A stretch of DNA of 64,000 bases from Malania oleifera (Eukaryota; Streptophyta; Magnoliopsida; Santalales; Ximeniaceae), in the NCBI RefSeq assembly GCF_029873635.1, contig NC_080422.1, positions 14,167,936-14,231,935 on the forward strand. The letters are read 5' to 3'. The position numbers were made by a program, and so were the translations under genes. Every line of letters begins with the position of its first letter. The first letter of the stretch is position 1. Below are positions 1-11,700 of this stretch, piece after piece. Below the pieces are notes generated by a model, which did not search any database, had not been told where the DNA came from, and saw only the letters and a program-made list of their open reading frames with translations.

Positions 1-357
1 TCATGGTTATTACAGTTATACAGAATCATGGTAAATCAGAAAGATATATAACAGTATTATATAGTATCAGACCCTGATGGAACAAATCGGATTACAGAGC
101 ACGGTACCGTAGCTATACAATATAGAGTGCAACCACATATCTTAGATAGTGTGTGGATTATATGTGTAGTTGATCGTGCATTGGGAGAGCTTGCAGACTC
201 CCCGGTAGTCCGGGTTGAGGCGGTCGATCTGACGATAAAGGTTTTAGTTGACTTATCCTGGTAGGCCAACCAATATTAAGTCCCGCATATGAGCCGCACA
301 ACCCTATCATGAGAGGTTAAATCATGACATACAGTCATCCAAGGAAGTTTTTCACAG

Positions 358-408
<51 letters not shown>

Positions 409-932
409 TTTACAGAAAACAACAGATATATCTATAGATACTAAAAATATAATTATATAGAAAGTTTAGAAATAGTTATATTTTAAACCATATAGGTGGG
501 AGTTATACTGTATTATATCTTGCATGTTATTTCAGCTTTAGTAGATTAAAATATATTGTTCATGTAAACTCAACTGCCACACACTGATAATAGCATATTT
601 TGTCTTACTGAGAGTTGTCTCATCTCAGTAATTTAAATATTTCAGGTGATCCAATTAGATAAGCAGTTTAGGCTCAGAGATAGAGGGAACATTCATACTG
701 CCCTATTTGTAGGGTAAGTGTTTCAGGGAGATATATTTTTGAGTAGATTCTAAGAGGTTTGAGGGATGTTTCTAGACTGATGTGTGTTTATATTTTGGGA
801 ATAATACTGAAGTTCTGGTATTATAATTATGGTTATATGATTTTATATTTTCCGTTGCATAGGTGTATTATCTTATGAATAGGGATTCCTCGATGCCCAC
901 TTTGGGACTGAGATGCTATGATGGATATTACA
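1..932 (+). mobile_element. 3' part of a Gypsy-type LTR, cut by the window edge
   Basis: The sequence has the look of a plant Gypsy LTR. A block near 600-660 (cttactgagagttgtctc, then tttcaggtgat) resembles the blocks in the LTRs at 51527-52890 and 52892-55014. The LTR appears to end in ATTACA at 932 and is followed by ggtatcagag (935-944), which resembles a primer-binding site for initiator tRNA-Met. No coding region follows before the Copia LTR at 1204. Broken fossil; family assignment is inferred from these landmarks. Confidence 0.55.
361..404. repeat. (TA)n microsatellite
   Basis: An uninterrupted run of about 22 TA units inside the LTR fragment. Confidence 0.95.
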
Positions 933-1192
933 GGGGTATCAGAGTGATATAGTTTGCAACAGTAAAAAAAAAAATTGCAGGAATTTTTGGATCGTTACAT
1001 TGTGTGTATTGACTTGTATGATATTAATGTCTCTATTGATATGGTTTTCTACATTATTGGATACGTGTAATTTCATTTTGGACCTAGTGTTTTTAAATGG
1101 TGCTTTCTCACATTTAACATTCACCATTGTCTCCACATATTATATAATTTAGTTTGAAGAAATAATTTTATAAACCTTAAACTATGTAGTTT

Positions 1193-1658
1193 AAGTGGGA
1201 GAATGTTAGAATTTTATGGATCAACATAGCCCATTTTATGCCTAATTTATACTTAATGTCAAACTTTTTAGAACATCAAAATAAAAGTCCACGATTGTAT
1301 GTGATTGGTGTATTTTGTGTTGAACATTTTATGCACCAATGAAATTTAGTGTGGGTCTTATATGTATAAGCAATCAATGATGGGTATTGCTTAATACTAA
1401 ATATAAACACAACGAGAAGTCACTGCTCTCATCTTCATGCTATTGTGATTTCTGATTGAGAGGAAAGAGGGTAGTATACTCCTCACACATAGTTTCATAT
1501 TGGGACAACAATTATTACATGGATTTGATGGTGCAAGATAGATATTGTTTACCATCGTTTAATTTCGTGGTCATATACATGAGATTGATTGAGACATGAT
1601 TATTGTCAATAATTGAAGAATCACCGTGTTATTCATTGAGTTTCCGTCAAACCCTACA
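1193..1658 (+). mobile_element. Copia-type LTR with preceding polypurine tract
   Basis: A polypurine tract, aagtgggagaa (1193-1203), is followed directly by TGTTAGAATTTTATGG, the typical start of a plant Copia LTR. The LTR probably ends near ...CCCTACA at 1658. It contains a TATA-like stretch and a short repeated pyrimidine region, as expected of an LTR promoter. The sequence before the tract (949-1192) shows no recognisable Copia protein, so this looks like the 3' end of a fossil whose body is lost. Right boundary approximate. Confidence 0.6.
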
Positions 1659-2772
1659 ACTTTGACCATTTTGTAAAAATGTATTGACAAAGAGACTTGC
1701 TTCCTCCTTAAGTGGTCCATTTGGGTTCATCTGTCAATACTTCGAAGATTTTGTTTTTTCCTTTATAATCACACTCTCTAACTTTACCTCACCTTTTTGG
1801 GATGAATTGTTGCTACTCTTGTTTGGTGTTGCCTAGGAGAGTTTGAAGCACTCATTTGAGATAAGGTGTTTTGGGTTACCAAAAAACAAAAAAAAATTAC
1901 GTGATTTCTACAAATATTCTTCTAAAACCATTTGCTACATCATCTTCGGGTAATCCTCATCGCCCATTTAGTACCTAATTAACAATGACTAGATTCTCAT
2001 TTATTGACTATTTTACTTTGTCATTGTTACTTTATATGCAACAACACATATCCCATGAATTCTCTAATTTCATTCTACAATATATAATTCATTTATTCAC
2101 TAAATTTAAATTTTATAAAAACTGCTATTATATTAAAACTTTCTTTAAATTAATTTTTTTATACTCATTTGAAAATAGTAAAATTGATAAAAAAAAAATT
2201 AAATGCACAAAAATGTGAAAGTCCCATTAATTTATTTTAGCAGATTTTCATAAAGACATATTAAAAAAACAATAAGTTGATTATTTTCTTTTTGTCAAGA
2301 AAAAAAGTTTTACTCTTAGTTTATTATTTAATTAGATTGTTTAAGTTTAAAAATAAGAAATGAGAAATATAATTTCTCATGTTTTTCTTAAAATTATTGA
2401 TTCTTATCAATGAGTAAAATTCAATGGAATTTGCCCTTTGATTTTCTCATCTCATCCTCTTTGCCTATTTATTTATTTATTTTTTCAGATTCGCAAAGTG
2501 CAACAGTCCCTTCATTACTGGAAGAGGAAGAGCCTTGAAAAAAAAAAAAAAAAAAGAGAAGGGGAAATGGCATTTCCCAATTTGGCTAATTTTATCATTA
2601 TACAGTGTTTCCACTTTTCACACTGCACCTCCATATCTACTTTCTACGTGATCTTCATCAGGATTTGGGGGGTACAAGCAAGAATTCGTGCCTCGGAAGC
2701 AGATCCCTTTTCACTCCACGGCACTTAAATCACTGCAGTCTCGGAACCCATTATTGCCTACTGCTCATCATC
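1659..2772 (+). promoter_or_regulatory. Upstream region and 5' UTR of the PDI-like gene
   Basis: This is AT-rich DNA between the Copia LTR and the PDI start codon. No convincing ORF is present. A purine run (2538-2556) and a C/T-rich stretch lie within 250 bp of the ATG and probably belong to the 5' UTR or core promoter. I could not place a TATA box or transcription start with confidence. In-frame codons continue upstream of 2773 to about 2605, but that extension lacks secretory character, so it is treated as untranslated. Confidence 0.4.
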
Positions 2773-5700
2773 ATGCGTGCTACTAAACCCACTTCAAGAT
2801 TCATCTACTTCAGCCTTACCCTTTTGATATTATTGGGTTTCCTGGTCTCTACAATTTCTGCTGAAGCCGGCAAAGATGGCAACGATGACGATGATTTGGA
2901 GGAGATTGAAGAGCTAATAGCATTGGACGAGGAAGAAGAAGCAGGAGAACAAGGGCAAGAGGGAAGCCATGTGAAATTTTCTGAGGCCGAGGTTTTAAGC
3001 AAGGCTCAGAGGATTGTGCTTGAACTGAACGGTGACAATACCAAAAGGGTTATTGATGGGAATGAGTTCGTTCTGGTTCTTGGGTATGCTCCTTGGTGCG
3101 GCAGGAGTGCTGAACTGATGCCTCAGTTTGCAGAAGCTGCAACATCGCTGAAGGAATTGGGAAGTTCTATTTTGATGGCGAAACTTGATGCGGACCGGTA
3201 TCCCAAAGCAGCGTCGGTTCTTGGGATCAAAGGCTTCCCAACTCTGATTCTGTTCGTTAATGGGAGTTCTCAAGCGTACACTGGCGGATTTTCGTCGTAA
3301 GTAGTTTATTCCTTTGGCCAAACAACGATTAACTCAACGTGCCTTGTTCCGTAATTGATCTGGGTCAGCAAATGGATTCATTTTTCTCTATTCAGCTCAA
3401 TCTAGGCCATATTTTCTCTAAATTATTGGACATAATATCTAGTTTCAATGTTGAGATTCATAATCTGTTCTGGTCTTTTTCTTGCCCTTGGAGCGATTGC
3501 ACCCCCGGGGGGGGGGGGGGGAATTGTGAAAACAAAATTTGATTCAATTTTCAGTTGCTTGCGAAAGTAGGATTGTGGACTGCATATTTAAGTGTTTACT
3601 GGTGGTTAATTTTTAATCAGGGAAGAAATAGTGATATGGGTGAGAAAGAAGACTGGTGTGCCTGTTACTAGATTAAACACCGTAGCTGAGGCAGCTGAGT
3701 TCCTTAAAAAGCACCCTGTGTTTGTTATTGGCTTGTTTCAGAATTTTGAGGTATGCGTCAAAATTTTCTCGATTGATATATTATAACAAATGTGGAATCT
3801 TGACTTAAGATAGTCTCCTAATTTATGCACCTTATATTATACTTGCTTTGTTAATGTGGCATTTGACGAAGAAGTACTACCATTGCTTTGAAAGAAAGCA
3901 CTCAAATCACTCTTTCTGCAGCCCTTAGCAATTTTTATTCTTTTAATCTGATATGTCATTTGTAAATTTTCACTTGGAATTTGATTGCTTTGACTTTGGT
4001 GTGGAGTTATTTTTATAACGGTTTTGTAATATGGAGGTTGGATATTATGTCTCATCAACTTACAACCATCATTGAGACGGGGAATGAACCTTCTTCTATG
4101 ATCTTTTGACAAGAATATTGAATTGAGAGACTGGACTCGTTCAAGTAGAAAGCTAACCAGCTTAACCTTGCACTCTGATGCACATTACTCTTACATGAGT
4201 TAGGTTCAATGTAGTAAAGTGAAAGACTGAAAGAGTGTGCTTCTGTGACATTTTGCATGATTTAGTGTTCTTTGGCTGTTGCGGAATGAATGGAGTGAGA
4301 TTTTTTGGGATTAGTTTACTCCTCCATCTCTGCATTGGTAACTTGGTATAGTGTTCTGTTCTTAGCTTTGCTTTGGGGTTTTCCTTCGAGTTTTGTTGGG
4401 GTTTTTTTCTTTGAGTGATATGCAATGTGGTTGAACGGATCTTTTGGTATAATTTTTATTTTTATTTTTTTGGAGGATTCCTTGCACTCCCCTTTTTACC
4501 TTTCTTAGGCCTTCTTTTTCTATATTGTCGCCCTTATGTTTGCAAGCTTAGCATTGCTTGTGTGTGTTATGATTCCACCTGGTATGAGTAGGGAGATTTT
4601 GGTCGTATTAGGAGATGCCATTATTGGGCAAAACTGTGAGACCCAACGGGTGGACAGTGCCTCATTGGAGTTGGTTGAGATTGTTGCATTTGATTTAAGA
4701 GTGACTTTGAGAGTAGTAACAAGTGGGTGGTCTCAAATAGAGGTGTGGGGCGCTCTTTATGACTATTGAGGTGTCAGATTAGATGGGGGAGCCTCTCTAG
4801 ATTGAACATCGAGAATTAGGGAGATCTTGATCATATGATGATGTATTAGATCGTAACTTTGTCGGGGTGCCTTTGGCCAAAGCGGACAATACTCCACTAG
4901 AATTAGGTCGAGATCATATGGCCATGTGGGTTGGTCTCATGAAGAGGTGCGAGCCACCATTACAAGGGTGTTGGAGTGTCCAACATCAGGTACACTAGGG
5001 AGATTTGGCTGTATAAGGATTGAGTAAGAGTAAGTTTCAATGTTGTGAAGTGTCTTTGAGGGGCAAAACTGTGAATTCTAATGGGCCAAAACGGATGATA
5101 TCTCACCAGGGTTGGGCTAAGGCCGATACATTAGCTAAGCCACCAACAGGCATCTTAAGAACATCAAAGCAACAATGCATTTTGAAACCCTGTATCTGCT
5201 TAGATGTGTTGATTGGTAATATGGTTATTGAAGATTCTAGTCATGCGTGAGATGTTGAAGTAATGCAGACTGAACAGCCATATAGGCCCTCATGGGTAAT
5301 TCTGTTGACTAAAATCAACATCAGATTGTTGAAAAAATATTTTGCATACAATTAACCATCCAAAGTAAGAGAATGTCAGCAACTTAATCACAGAATAATT
5401 ATTGTAGTTCTGTTACATGTATTGAGAACAAAGATTTGAGATGGCTTTCGTCTTTAAGTAAATAAGTTAGGTGAATTTATTCTATATTTTTGATTAAGGT
5501 CTCCAACCCTTAAAGAAGCATGCTACAAATAGATTATGTATTTTTTAAAATTTTACATTATTTACCTAGTTTGTGGACTTTATTATTATAGCCGTTAATA
5601 CTGCAAGCCTGTAAGATTTGTTTTCTCTTTTCACAGAGCTTTGGAGAATTTAATAAAATTTGAAAATTTATTGAGTTTGAAACTGAATGTGCATTGCAGT

Positions 5701-8700
5701 TGTTTGATGCACAACATTGTACATTTTTACATGGAATGATAACAATAATAAAAATACTCTAGTTCATGGTACTAACGTGTTTGGAGATTAGAGCTCAAGT
5801 AAACAATTCAAAGACAATGCAATTGGAGATTAGTACTTATCAACACTCTTCCTATGTGACTTGTTGAGGTTTATCTTAAAGGCGTGCAAATTTTTTGAAA
5901 ATTCATAATAATTCAAGATGCATCCCAATCTTGAGTCTTAACTAGAGGCTGGGGTAGGCTGAAAGTGAAATTTTACAGGGGGCTTCTGCCAGCAGAAGTA
6001 GTGGTTTTATGGAGTGGATGGAGGTATAGGATCTAGTTTGGCTAGAAGCAGCTCCTTCATCCTCTATAGGAGCAATCCAAAAGGACGAACCTGAAGGGGC
6101 TCGCGGGTTCAAACAGTGCTTCACAAATTTGATTGTTGGAGGAGGACAAGATCACGACAACTAGAGGGTCAGATCTATTTGCTTTGGCTTGCGTTCAGTG
6201 GAAAATGTTGCTTTCAAAATTCAAATCCTCTTAAAATGGGTTGCAAGAATGGTCTAATGGGCTTGCATGAAGTTGTCCAGTGGAATCCAAAAGACAAAGC
6301 TGGCCCATTTGATGGTGATTCTATAAGGTCTTCTGCCCAAAAAGTGAATTGCAAAGGCATTCAGCACCCAGGAAGGTTCATTTATGTGCAACCATAGTTT
6401 TGAAAAATGGTGGCAGCCTGCGTAATGTCAGAGCTGCAGTGTGTGGGTCACGCTTATTTTAGATTTTACATATGATGCTGTGTCTGTGAATTCATTTATG
6501 GCAGTAACAAACTTGTTAAAAAAACTTAATAGATTCACATGTTTTGACTCCAAAATCTTACATATTAAAGGCTTAAATAATTTTTACCAAAATCTGACCA
6601 CAGCGTATCCTAAACATGTTGAATCTTATATAGGTTCTTTTGTTGCTAAGGGGAAAAATCCTTGTGCCTGTTACACTATTTTTTGAAGTATAAATCTAAT
6701 CTAAACTAAAAAATCGTTAAAATAATGAAAGATAAACAATGAAACGTATTTCTATTTCATATTTTATAGCATAATGACATGAATGCAAAAACATCTAATG
6801 AAAGGATATGAGGTATGGAGCAAGTATCGAATGTAAATTTTAATCCTATTTTTGGCAATTGAAGATTAGATACAATAACATCAATCAAGCCTTAGTCCCA
6901 TTAGGTGGGGTTGGCTATTGAAGGATGTACATGTGTGTGAGAAACATAATTTTTCAATGGTATATGAAATAACTTCTAAGGTTTGCCTTTTTCTCTCCTA
7001 CATAACGGGCAATTTCTTTATCTTTGGTTAATTTGAGTTTGATTCTTACTTATTGGACAGGATGATGAATACATTTTTGAAATACTGGTTCAAGTTTTTT
7101 AAAAGCTAGAAGTGTTTTTTTAAAAGCACAAAATTGATGTAAAAAATTGTTAGAGCAATTCGCAAACAGGCTGGGACATAACACCTTATAATGGCATGTA
7201 ATGGACCATAGTGGCCGTTATGCCACTGTGGCAGATGATATGGTGTGAATCATGATACTTATGATCCATTGATAATGTCTCGTAGATTTCAGAAGGCACC
7301 ACTACTATTATGTAATGGTAATATCTAATAACCGACTAAACCATTTCTACAGCCCTAGCTTTTTTATCTTCTTCTTTACCCTTTCCAGACTTTCATTAAG
7401 GAAAGGGAGACTTAGTTAAAGCTGAAAAATCAGATGAAAGACAAGACATATTAGGGATGAAATTTCAGTGGAAGCCAGACGCACTAGGGAAGAAGAACAG
7501 TTGACATTGTATGGATGGTGCCCCTGTGTAGGAGTTCGAGGAGTCGTAATACTTTGGAGTATGCTGATCAGCCAGAGTTTTTAAATAACTGAAGTCCTCT
7601 TCAGGTGATTCTGCCCTGAGAAGAGGAAGTTAGGAAGAAAAGTGAGGTTTCAAAGAAGATTCTGAGGAGAATGGTGGATGTGGGCAAGGTTGTTAGGGTG
7701 TCAATTGAAGGCTGTGAGGAGGAAGCATTTGGGTAGTTTGAAATTTGAATGCATATCAAACAGAATAATGGAATCCAATAAATGTATATTGAAGAAGGCA
7801 GATGGGGAAGGCAAACAGAAGTGTGAATTAAAAAGGCTACAGTGCTCTAACAACCACCTCAAGTGAGTTGGGAAAGGGGATGGGGTCAGGAGAGCAGCTT
7901 AAGTTCAGTAAATGATGTTTCTTATCAAGATTCATGAACCTGAAAATAATATTATAGAATATTAAGAGAGTGAATGACAGTGTAAGAGGGGAGTGCATGA
8001 CAGATGTTAGATGTAAGAGAATTGTGCGTAAGAGTTTGCTAAGGGAGTATAACCAAATCTAGTCTTCCTTCAAGAGACGAACATGGAGAAATACGATCAT
8101 GACTTACTCTAAAAATGAGCAGCGCAAAGGCTATCCCAAGTATAGGAGTTCTGTTGTGAAATAATTAGCCTAAAAGGCCAGATCGTCTCCTCAAGGAATG
8201 CAGATTAATTCCAAACTTGTGTAAAACAAAAAGAAGAAAATAAGAAAACATAGTTTACTGAACACAGTTCAGATTCGATTTCTGGGGTTTTTAAGAATTT
8301 GTGACGAAATTGAAACGAAGCAAAACATAAACTATGGACATCACATGCATAAAATTAATGACAAGAAACGGGTAACGGTAAATAAACAACGGGAAAATTA
8401 ACACAACTAATATTTCTTACTCAATGATTCATCCACACAATAAGATAAACGACAACAAAATTAAATGCGGAAAACAATCCTTATTTAAACATTTAGACAA
8501 GAAATAAATCCTACATTTGAAATTTCAGACAAAAGACCAATGATGAAAACTTTATTACTCAAATTAAACATTCAACCATAAAATCCACAATTAAACATTA
8601 ACTCAAAAAAAATAAACTTAACCCGATCAATAACTTAAATAAAAATAGTACTTAATCCAACAATTGATTCAAACAAAAAAATTAAATTAAACTTAAACTT

Positions 8701-11700
8701 CAATGATGATTCCATTAAAAACAAACGCAAATAAATGCTTAAACAAAAGCTTCAAAAATAAATTAAACTTAAATATTGGCTTAAACAAAAATTGAACTTG
8801 AACAAAAAGCTTGAATAAAATAAACCTAAACAATGTATTTAAAAAATTATAAAGTAAAGAAAAAAGAACAAAGAAACAAGAGAGAGAGAGATAGAGAGAT
8901 TGAAGAATGGCCGAACGTTGGAGAGGCAGCAGCTCCTCTCTGTGCGGCGCCACTTCTCCCCACAAAAGAACTCCAAAAGCCACCCTATATAGAAGACCTT
9001 AAAGCAACCCTAAAAGCCTAGCTTTGCTTTTTTCATTAAAGCCCTACTCTCTTGACTTTTTCAACCCATCCAAAAACCCCCTTTACTTCCTTTAGTTTTT
9101 AGCTCCAGCGCATGGCAGCCAGCCCCTCACGTTTTGCATGGCCCATGCAAAAGCATGGGCCTCCTTCAATAATCCAATACACAGCCCAGCTCCCAAAAAG
9201 CAGCGTATGGTAACTTCATGTCCGATTTCGACCTTGATGCAGTTAGTCTCTTTCAAAACTCAAAACATGAAAGTTGTAAAGCTTTTTCTTGGCGTGCCAC
9301 AGCATCTTGAATCATCTCAATCGGAGCTCAAGTGAGAAAGTTATGCCCAGATTACGAAGCAATGTTGAAACTGTCCATAATTGCCTAATTAGCTTCGCCT
9401 AATTAGCTTCGTTTTGTACATAACGCCTCCATTTATATCATTTAATTCTTTATCCTCCTTGAACCCCACATACGCGGCTCTTTCAATGAAAAGCTTTGAC
9501 CCTCACGTGCATGGCTTTCGCATCTAATTTAATTTCGACTTTGATTAATGAAAATCACCTGCAATGACAAAACATGAATATTCGTCAATTTATGGATAAA
9601 ATAGAATAAAAATTCAAACGTTATAAATTGAGCTCAATGTTAAAATACTGAACATAATTAGGTATTTAATTGAAATTATAATCTTTAATTCATGATTTTA
9701 AACGCCTAATTACGCAACTTTGACGCGTAATCACATCCCCCAACTAACGTTTTGCTAGTCTCTCGCAAATAACGTGAATGCATTCAGACCAGGGGATTAG
9801 CAACCATAATTCCAGTAAACTAACCAAGGTAATGGAATGTAACAAAGCTCACGTGCATGAGAATAAGGCTAGAATTCCAAGATTGACTACCAAAAGACAT
9901 TAACGGTTTTAATCACAACAGTTAATCTGAGACAACCGCACGGTTTTACTCTAATTCAAAACCATTGTATTAACGACTTTCACACGATTACACTTTAAAA
10001 GGCACCCACTTTCTTGTTTAGTTAGGATCTCGATAGTAGGTAACTGTTTCCAGTGCATGAATGTGTAATGGTGGCTTTCACGCTACTACACTTTAAAAGG
10101 CACCCACTTTTTTGTTTAGTTAGGACCCCGGTAATAGGTAGCCCTTTCCAATACACAATTATTTCCTTTTTTTTTTTCTTTTCTCTCTTTTTCTTCTTTT
10201 ATTTTTGCAATTGATCCATGACTTGTTTCTTATTTTCATTTGCTTCAATCTTTTTCTTTTTCTTTTTTTTTCCCTAAGCCATTAGGATTTGGTTCATTAA
10301 ATTCCCAAGCAATTGAAGTATACATCAACCAAAAATGATCTAAGGTAGTCTTTCTAAGTCTTCTGACCTGTGTAGTGTGTGTAGCAAAATTTTCAACATC
10401 CTTCTCTTGGTTGCAACTAAGTGAAATGGATAAAGTTCTCTTTTGATTTAAACTCTGATTTGCACTACATCCTGCATGTTTCATATTCTCAAAAAGAAAA
10501 AAAAAAATGGCATGTAACGTTCACAAATAAGGAATTCAGCAAGCTTTGAGCTCAATACCAGTATTTCCTAAAGGTAGAGCTAACTGACATTCAAACACCA
10601 CATGCAATGATCACATTGAAACTCATCAGATGGAACCACACACAATTGCACATGCAAATTCTCTCCCCCTAACTAAAATATAGCATTGTCCTTAATGATT
10701 GAAAAGAGAAGCAAAAGAATGATACTGAGGGAAGTAGAAGAGTGCCCGGGTGGAGAAGTAAGGGTAAAGAAAAAAAATTGAAACTAAGTTAAAATGTACC
10801 TACAAATAAATTAAAAATAAAACAAAATGAAAATAAAGGAAAGTGTAACATCACAGTATGTCTGGAGGAGGTTCATGAGGAATTTCATCTGGTGGGTGCA
10901 GGTTTATAAATTGAACTGGTGAGTCTCCAAATTTAAGTCGCCACAATGAATCAATTTTGTTACCTGCACAGAAGTTAGCCTCAAATATATCATTGCTCTT
11001 CAAAGTCGCAGACAAAACATGTGCAGATTGACTTCCTTGTTTTAACAAGAAAGGATCTTTATTTAATATGTTTTCCAGGAAATTCAATTCTTTAAGAACC
11101 TGTCTTTGAGGCAAAGGTTTCAGAGCAGTTACTTTCGGTTCTTCAGAAACATCAACATTAAAATTTTTACCTGGTTCCTTAAAATTTGAACTCTCACCAT
11201 TCTGGTTAGCCTTCCTATCTGGTGTACCAGTCACCTCACCACTATGGAGATTTGTTTTGGCATTGCAATCCCTGGCATCCACTTTAGTAGAGGATGACGG
11301 CTCCACGATTGCAGACTGCACTTGAGTATCTGGCTGGGCTTGAAATGGGGATTCATCTATCTCCAATGCACTCAATGTTGTGTTCAGCCTAGTCAAATCG
11401 GTGCTTATCTCGTTGATGGCTTGAGAAATTTGAGAGTTGATCACATTTTGGCTTGCCATGAATTGCTGAAGTGTATTAGCCATCTGTGCCATGCTATCCT
11501 CAAGAGACTTCTTCGGTGGAGCAGGTGCTGCTAAAGAATAGATTTGAGAAATCTGATGTGGCTGATACTGATGCTGAAAGGTAGCCTGATGATATGACGA
11601 CTGATAAGGTGGTGCATAGGACTGAGGAGGTTGATTCCAAAGTTGCTCTGTACTATTCTCTTTTTCCATCTCCATAGCATCTAATCTTCTAGTGATCTCA

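Noticed and set aside
1985-2218. 77-residue Phe/Ile/Lys-rich ORF upstream of the PDI gene
   Set aside because: AT-rich composition in a noncoding stretch; no start context or family resemblance.
2605-2772. In-frame upstream extension of the PDI exon 1 reading
   Set aside because: It puts 56 residues with no signal-peptide logic before a perfectly good signal peptide that begins at the ATG at 2773.
9734-10850. Possible pol region of the gag-only element
   Set aside because: No reverse transcriptase, integrase or protease phrase appears on either strand between the polypurine tract and the gag end.
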